A DNA stretch of 10,120 nucleotides from Pseudomonadota bacterium (GTDB lineage: Bacteria; Pseudomonadota; Alphaproteobacteria; Rhizobiales; Afifellaceae). The notes under the pieces are model-generated. The model had not been told where the DNA came from. It saw only the letters and a list, made by a program, of their open reading frames with translations, and ran no database searches. The position numbers and the translations under genes were made by a program. Location of the stretch: NCBI GenBank assembly GCA_023417735.1, contig JAEZEK010000107.1:1-10120 (forward strand), written 5' to 3'. Below, one piece after another: positions 6,633-10,120 of the stretch; the first letter of the stretch is position 1; each line of letters opens with the position of its first letter.

Positions 6633-7172
6633 CTACCGGAACAGGTTGCCGGTGAGCCCGAAGCCGAGATTGACCTTCAGGGCGAAGGCGAAGAGGGCCG
6701 TGACGGCGAGCGGCAGCCCGATTCCGAACAGCGCCACGGCGACGTAGCGCCGCTCGCCCCACAGGATCGGCAGAAGCAGGCTCGTCGCCACCATGACCGG
6801 CAGGACGCCGAGGATCGGAAGCAGATAGACGGCGAGCAGCAGGATCGCGGCCGTGACGAAGACGACCGGCCGCGCGATCGTGTGACCGCCGATGCCGAGA
6901 TCGATCCCCGCCCGGGCCTTCCAGATGCGCTCGAACGGGAGGAGCAGCGCCATCACGAACACGGAGCCGATCAGGAGCCGCGGAAAGACGGTCGGCGGCG
7001 CGTTCTGGGCAAGCGCCTGGGGCACGGCGTCCCATCGCGTCGTGTCCCAGTAGAGGATCGCGCAGATCAGGATCAGCACGGCCGAGACCGCGAGATCGGA
7101 GCGGTCGAACCCGAACGCCGGCGGCGCTGCGCCGCGGCGTTCGGAGCCATCGATTCGGTCGGCGTCGGTCAT
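6633..7172 (-). CDS. tctB: Tripartite tricarboxylate transporter small membrane subunit TctB
   Basis: A 179-residue integral membrane protein, in the normal TctB range (about 140-190). Four to five hydrophobic segments are visible at about 26-42, 62-83, 101-121, 120-138 and 143-167. The NAPPTVFPRLL stretch (57-67) resembles the Pro-containing motif after TM1 in TctB proteins, and LGFGLTGNLF near the end resembles the usual FxxxLxxxLP-type C-terminus only loosely. The subunit is needed for TTT uptake, but its exact role is unclear in the family. I chose ATG 7170-7172, with GGAG 11 bases upstream, 29 bases after the tctC stop; a longer open frame to 7277 would overlap tctC and adds an Arg-rich segment. 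It sits between tctC and tctA in the standard gene order. Confidence 0.9.
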   Translation of the reverse strand: MTDADRIDGSERRGAAPPAFGFDRSDLAVSAVLILICAILYWDTTRWDAVPQALAQNAPPTVFPRLLIGSVFVMALLLPFERIWKARAGIDLGIGGHTIARPVVFVTAAILLLAVYLLPILGVLPVMVATSLLLPILWGERRYVAVALFGIGLPLAVTALFAFALKVNLGFGLTGNLFR

Positions 7173-7201
7173 CGTCTGCGCGGCTCCGGCCGAAATGTCG
7201 C

Positions 7202-8197
7202 CTACTTTGCGCCGAGCCCGAGGCGCTCCATCGCGTCCTTCGCGTTGGCGTAGTCTTCCTTGAGCTGCGCGTCCCATTCCTCGCTGCCGGCGACGCTGTC
7301 CTCCGGGTCGAGGCCGGCATTCTTCAGGTAGGTCTGGAACCGCTCGGTCCGCATCGCCTTCAGCAGCGCCTCCTCCAGGATCTTGACCCGCTCCGGCGGC
7401 GTGTCGGCGAGCACCACGTAGCCGCGCGTCGTGTTGACGGAGACGTCGGCGCCCTTGGAGGCGGCGGTCGGGATGCCGGGCAGGTCGTCGAGCGGCTCGT
7501 CGGCGAGCACCGCGATCGCCTTCAGGTCGCCGTCCTCGATCGGCCCCTTGGCCTCGCTGATATTGGCGAGCGTGGCGTCGATGGCGCCGGAGCGCAGCCC
7601 GGTGATCATCTCGCCGCCGCTGCCGAACGGCACGACGCGGTACTGCACCCCCGCCTTCTCCGCCCAGCGCGCGATGCCGATGTGCTCGGTCCCGCCGACC
7701 TGAGCGACGCCCCAGTTCAGCGCGCCGCTCTTGGACGCCTCGACGAGCTGGTCGTAATCCTCGATCGGGCTGTCGCCGCGCACCACGATCACGGACGGAT
7801 CCTGCATGGCGCGCGCGACGCCCTTCAGCTCCTCGATCTTCACCGGGGACTTGCCCTGCGCGATCGTGTAGAGGTGCGTCTCGGTCGTACCCATCATGGT
7901 CTGGCCGTCGGCCGGCCGGGTCTTCAGGTATTCATGCGCGGTGCGCGCGGCGCCGCCCTGCTTGAACACCACCACGAGGTCGACGCCGAGCTCCTTAGCG
8001 GCCTCGTCCATCCACATGCGCATCGTCTGTTCCGTGCCGCCGCCCGGCGCGGCGTGCGAGATCAGCTCGATCGGGCCCGAGGGGAACTTGTCCTGCGCGC
8101 TCGCGGCGAGCGGCAGGCCGGCGATCACGCCGGCTGCGAGCGTTGCGCGGGCCGCATAGAGGGCGCTCCGGCCCATCGGCGTCTTCAGCACTGTCAT
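7202..8197 (-). CDS. tctC: Tripartite tricarboxylate transporter periplasmic solute-binding protein TctC (Bug family)
   Basis: A 331-residue exported binding protein that captures the substrate in the periplasm and hands it to TctAB. A Sec signal peptide is clear: basic start, hydrophobic core about 18-33, cleavage probably after Ala-Ser-Ala34 before Gln-Asp-Lys. The mature part opens with FPSGPIELISHAAPGGGTEQTMRMW (38-62), the hallmark Bug/TctC N-terminus, followed by GVARAMQDPSVIVVRGDSP (126-144), NWGVAQVGGTEHIG (161-174), VPFGSGGEMITGLRSGAIDATL (189-210) and a C-terminal helical region. Bug proteins typically bind carboxylates, but the ligand is not readable here. ATG 8195-8197 has GGAGGA at 8204-8209, seven bases upstream; the longer frame to 8389 is rejected because the signal peptide begins here. 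First gene of a tctCBA-SDR operon with its own candidate promoter and a hairpin touching the ribosome site. Confidence 0.95.
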   Translation of the reverse strand: MTVLKTPMGRSALYAARATLAAGVIAGLPLAASAQDKFPSGPIELISHAAPGGGTEQTMRMWMDEAAKELGVDLVVVFKQGGAARTAHEYLKTRPADGQTMMGTTETHLYTIAQGKSPVKIEELKGVARAMQDPSVIVVRGDSPIEDYDQLVEASKSGALNWGVAQVGGTEHIGIARWAEKAGVQYRVVPFGSGGEMITGLRSGAIDATLANISEAKGPIEDGDLKAIAVLADEPLDDLPGIPTAASKGADVSVNTTRGYVVLADTPPERVKILEEALLKAMRTERFQTYLKNAGLDPEDSVAGSEEWDAQLKEDYANAKDAMERLGLGAK

Positions 8198-8203
8198 CGA
8201 TTG

Positions 8204-8225
8204 TCCTCCGTTCGATTCCGAACGG
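8204..8225 (-). promoter_or_regulatory. tctC: Hairpin overlapping the tctC Shine-Dalgarno site
   Basis: A perfect inverted repeat, CCGTTCG (8208-8214) and CGAACGG (8219-8225) around a four-base loop, lies directly before tctC. On the mRNA its 3' arm includes the first two Gs of the GGAGGA ribosome site (8209-8204). Folding would partly mask that site, which could modulate translation. It could equally be a DNA operator. Confidence 0.45.
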
Positions 8226-8282
8226 GCATCCGGCTGGACGCGGGCGGCGCCGCATCCGTCGGAAACCCTCCCATTGCACGGC

Positions 8283-8326
8283 GGCGGACTTGCTCCGCCT
8301 TGTCGTTGTCTCAGCCCGTAACGGGC
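8283..8326 (-). promoter_or_regulatory. Two further stem-loops in the tctC leader
   Basis: GGCGGA-CTTGC-TCCGCC (8283-8299, 6-bp stem) and GCCCG-TAA-CGGGC (8314-8326, 5-bp stem) lie within the roughly 155-base untranslated leader predicted from the promoter at 8361-8389. Neither is followed by a U-run on the minus strand. With the hairpin at 8208-8225 they make a structured leader; no known riboswitch is recognised. Confidence 0.3.
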
Positions 8327-8360
8327 GGGCCGCATCATCACCGATAACGGCTCGATGTCG

Positions 8361-8390
8361 AGGATAGGTTGGCGTTGCTGCTTTGGCAAC
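8361..8390 (-). promoter_or_regulatory. Candidate promoter of tctCBA-SDR with overlapping operator-like inverted repeat
   Basis: On the minus strand TTGCCA (8389-8384) and TATCCT (8366-8361) are separated by exactly 17 bases, a 5/6 and 4/6 match to the sigma-70 consensus. The inverted repeat GTTGC-N7-GCAAC (8374-8390) covers the -35 and part of the spacer, where a repressor would block RNA polymerase. This suggests the transporter genes can be expressed independently of the upstream enolase-type gene. No terminator with a U-run is visible after that gene, so read-through is also possible. Confidence 0.5.
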
Positions 8391-8421
8391 TACTAGCCGG
8401 ATGCAAAGCGGGCCGGCGGAC

Positions 8422-9588
8422 TCACGCTGCCACGCGCGTGTCGCGGAGCGCGTCGCGATCGATCGTGAGGCCGAGCCCCGGCCGCTCGGGGATCGCCAGC
8501 ATCCCGCCGGCCGGCTCGGGCGCATCCGGGAAGAGGATCTGCCCGGCCTGCACCATGCCGAGGTGCCATTCCACGATCCAGCCGTTGGAGAGCCCCGCCA
8601 TGGTGTGCATGTTGAAGATCGGCCAGCCGCCGCCATTGGCGATCGGCATGTTGTAGGCCTGGGCGAGGTGGGCGGCCTTGCGCGCCTCGGTGTAGCCGCC
8701 GCAGAAGCAGCAGTTCGGCTGCAGGATGTCGACGGCCTGCTTCTCGACGAGCTCGCGCAGGCGCCAGCGGTGGCCTTCCATCTGGCCGGCGGCAACCGGG
8801 ATGGCGGTGTGGGCGCGCAGGTCGGCCAGCGCGCGCGCATCGTTCTGGTGGAGCGGCTCCTCGAACCAGGTGATGTCGCAATCCTCGATGGCGCGGCACA
8901 GCATCTTGGCCTCGACCGGCGAGAACAGGTAGTTGGCGTCGATCATGATGTCGACGCCGTCTCCGACCGCCTCGCGCACGGCGCGGACCCGCGCCGCGTC
9001 CTCGCGCCAGCCCTTCTTGTCGACCGCGACGACGAGCTTCAGCGCGGAGAAGCCGTTGGCGACGTGGAGCCGCGCCGCCTCGGCGAGCTGCTCGCGGTCG
9101 TACTGCGGAAAGCCGAACGTGCAGTAGGCCGGCACGGTCGACCGGGAACCGCCGAGAAGCTGCGCGACCGTCCGCCCGGCGAGCTTGCCGGCGATGTCCC
9201 AGCAGGCGATGTCGAGGCAGGAGAGCGCCGAGGAGATCACGCCGGTCATCGCCCGCGGGTTGAGCTTGCGCAGCACGGTCTGGTGGATCGCCTCGCCGTC
9301 GCGCGGATCCATGCCCCTGACGGCCGGAAGGAAGTGCCGATGCAGCGCCTCGACCACCGCGCCGGCGAGGAAGTGGCCGGTCAGGCCGAAGCCGCTCACG
9401 CCGTCGTCGGTCACGACCTCGCAGACGACGAATTCCTTCTGCTCCTCGCGGCCGTAGCCGGCGACCTTGCCCTCGATCAGGGGGATGTCGATGGAGACCG
9501 TGTGGATGCTGGCGCGGATGTCGCGGATCCTGACGGGCTTCGCCAGCACGGCATCCTGCCGTTCGTCGCCTGAAACCTGTTCGAGCAA
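8422..9588 (-). CDS. Enolase-superfamily enzyme, mandelate racemase/muconate lactonising type, function unknown
   Basis: Enzymes of this superfamily abstract a proton alpha to a carboxylate using Mg2+, giving dehydration, racemisation or cycloisomerisation of acids such as sugar acids. Residues are numbered from the upstream ATG at 9603. The N-terminal capping domain covers about 25-150; SALSCLDIACWDIAGKLAGRTVAQLLGG (125-152) is a family signature. The barrel shows Lys189 (ALKLVV), Asp222 (MIDAN), Glu248 (WFEEP), AAGQMEGH (271-278), QPNCCFCGGYTE (295-306) and NGGGWPIFNMH with His333. The second Lys of KxK is Val191, the third metal Glu is Gln274 and the dyad Asp is Asn297, so reaction chemistry is hard to predict. 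I prefer the TTG start at 9586-9588: GGGAGGAAGG (9592-9601) is an ideal ribosome site seven bases before it, but would lie inside the gene if ATG 9603 were used. Next to tctCBA, suggesting the imported carboxylate is its substrate. Confidence 0.9.
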   Translation of the reverse strand: MLEQVSGDERQDAVLAKPVRIRDIRASIHTVSIDIPLIEGKVAGYGREEQKEFVVCEVVTDDGVSGFGLTGHFLAGAVVEALHRHFLPAVRGMDPRDGEAIHQTVLRKLNPRAMTGVISSALSCLDIACWDIAGKLAGRTVAQLLGGSRSTVPAYCTFGFPQYDREQLAEAARLHVANGFSALKLVVAVDKKGWREDAARVRAVREAVGDGVDIMIDANYLFSPVEAKMLCRAIEDCDITWFEEPLHQNDARALADLRAHTAIPVAAGQMEGHRWRLRELVEKQAVDILQPNCCFCGGYTEARKAAHLAQAYNMPIANGGGWPIFNMHTMAGLSNGWIVEWHLGMVQAGQILFPDAPEPAGGMLAIPERPGLGLTIDRDALRDTRVAA

Positions 9589-9621
9589 AGACCTTCCTCC
9601 CATTTTCGATAGCTGCGCCGA

Positions 9622-9632
9622 CCGATTATCGG
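9622..9632 (-). promoter_or_regulatory. Palindrome overlapping a possible -10 box before the enolase-type gene
   Basis: CCGAT-T-ATCGG is a perfect 5+1+5 palindrome. On the minus strand it contains GATAAT (9630-9625), a good -10 look-alike about 25-30 bases before the ribosome site, but no recognisable -35 is found at 16-18 bases. A possible activator-dependent promoter or operator. Confidence 0.3.
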
Positions 9633-9651
9633 GCCGTTCGTGCGCGAGAGT

Positions 9652-9678
9652 GGCGCATCCGGCGCATGCGGCGCAACC
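9652..9678. repeat. Three tandem 9-base repeats (GGCGCAnnC)
   Basis: GGCGCATCC, GGCGCATGC and GGCGCAACC follow without gaps at 9652, 9661 and 9670. They lie about 20-50 bases upstream of the possible -10 of the enolase-type gene. Possible regulator-binding array or chance repetition in GC-rich DNA. Confidence 0.45.
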
Positions 9679-9685
9679 CGGGGCG

Positions 9686-9702
9686 CGGTCGGCTGGCGAC
9701 CG
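9686..9702 (-). terminator. Hairpin downstream of the DUF1801 gene
   Basis: CGGTCG (9686-9691) and CGACCG (9697-9702) form a perfect 6-bp stem with a five-base loop, 25 bases after the DUF1801 stop. There is no U-run after it on the minus strand, so it is at best a weak or Rho-assisted terminator or an mRNA 3'-end stabiliser. Confidence 0.25.
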
Positions 9703-9727
9703 ATGCCGGTCCGACGGCCGGTTCCCC

Positions 9728-10093
9728 TCAGCACATCGGCTCGCCCCTTTCGCGCACGTCCCGGAGCATGGCGCGGACCGTCTCGAGATCGACCTGCTCC
9801 GCCCGGCGGTACCGGACGCAGCCCTTGCCGCAGTCGATCCCGGCGAGACTCTCCCGGAACCGCTCTATCGCGGTCGGGCCGGGATAGAAGGCGACGTGCC
9901 GCTTCTGGTCGTTGAAGCTGACGGCATTGGGCTGCCCCTGCGGGCCGTAGCCGGGCATGCCCCATTGCATCCGCTCCTCCCAGTCGCGGAGTTCCTCCCG
10001 GCAGAGGTCTCGCAGCTTCTCGAAGACCGGCCGCCGCTCGGGCGGGCGTTCGTCCATCCAGGCATCGACCGATCCGGCGGTAGACTGCACCAT
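9728..10093 (-). CDS. DUF1801 (YdhG-like) domain protein
   Basis: A 121-residue cytoplasmic protein resembling the DUF1801/YdhG fold found in many bacteria and sometimes annotated as an iron-chaperone-like domain; the true function is not established. Visible landmarks are a helical start (SVDAWMDERPPERRPVFEKLRDLCREEL, about 8-35), the core WGMPGY (44-49), NAVSFNDQKRHVAFYPGP (56-73), the Gly/Lys stretch DCGKGCVRYRRAEQVD (87-102, matching the GKGxxRF-like motif of the family) and a final helix. No signal peptide or membrane segment. ATG 10091-10093 has GAGG six bases upstream; an ATG at the right edge would add nine residues. It is transcribed in the same direction as the enolase-type gene but 139 bases before its start, and nothing suggests a shared pathway. 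Confidence 0.82.
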   Translation of the reverse strand: MVQSTAGSVDAWMDERPPERRPVFEKLRDLCREELRDWEERMQWGMPGYGPQGQPNAVSFNDQKRHVAFYPGPTAIERFRESLAGIDCGKGCVRYRRAEQVDLETVRAMLRDVRERGEPMC

Positions 10094-10120
10094 CCCGCGC
10101 CTCGCTCCATGGGTCCGCAC

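Noticed and set aside
5017..7320. 767-codon minus-strand and 660-codon plus-strand open frames across the TTT genes
   Set aside because: Both are composition artefacts (Arg/His/Asp/Gln-rich) overlapping tctA and tctB, whose products match their families throughout.
8198..8389. 64-codon N-terminal extension of tctC
   Set aside because: The signal peptide and ribosome site place the start at 8197; the extension covers the candidate promoter and leader.
1..10120. Search for defence systems, CRISPR arrays, mobile elements, tRNA or rRNA genes
   Set aside because: No repeats with spacers, transposase, integrase, toxin-antitoxin pair, attachment-site repeats or RNA-gene signatures were seen on either strand.

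Overview
The window is a GC-rich stretch of an alphaproteobacterial chromosome, probably from the Hyphomicrobiales (Rhizobiales). This rests on a Ros/MucR-type zinc-finger regulator (a family almost confined to Alphaproteobacteria), a class I polyhydroxyalkanoate (PHA) synthase, and a tripartite tricarboxylate transporter (TTT) of the kind abundant in soil alpha- and betaproteobacteria. All genes look intact apart from one cut by the left edge. I see no tRNA, rRNA, IS element, phage gene, CRISPR array or defence system.

Left part (1-4255). The window opens with the last 31 codons of a coiled-coil protein, possibly the PHA repressor PhaR. A 653-base gap (97-749) follows; it holds a run of stem-loops at about 374-530 that could be a small RNA, then a weak candidate promoter for mucR. 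mucR (750-1196) ends at a textbook intrinsic terminator (1248-1283). A class IV aminotransferase lies on the minus strand (1312-2208). It diverges from phaC (2399-4255) across a 190-base region rich in inverted repeats. PhaC carries the full Cys-Asp-His triad and would polymerise hydroxyacyl-CoA into storage granules.

Right part (4271-9588, all minus strand). Read in the direction of transcription, the order is: an enolase-superfamily (mandelate racemase/muconate lactonising type) enzyme; a 233-base gap with a candidate promoter and operator; tctC (periplasmic binding protein); tctB (small membrane subunit); tctA (large permease); and a short-chain dehydrogenase/reductase (SDR). The probable logic is capture and import of a carboxylate by TctCBA, followed by dehydration or isomerisation and perhaps a redox step. 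The substrate cannot be read from the sequence. Both flanking enzymes depart from textbook active sites: the SDR lacks the Asn, Ser and Tyr of its catalytic tetrad, and the enolase-type enzyme has non-canonical residues at the second Lys, third metal ligand and His-Asp dyad positions. That pairing is the most interesting protein-level signal here.

Right edge (9728-10093, minus strand): a small DUF1801-type protein, separated from the enolase-type gene by a gap with a 9-base tandem repeat and a short palindrome.
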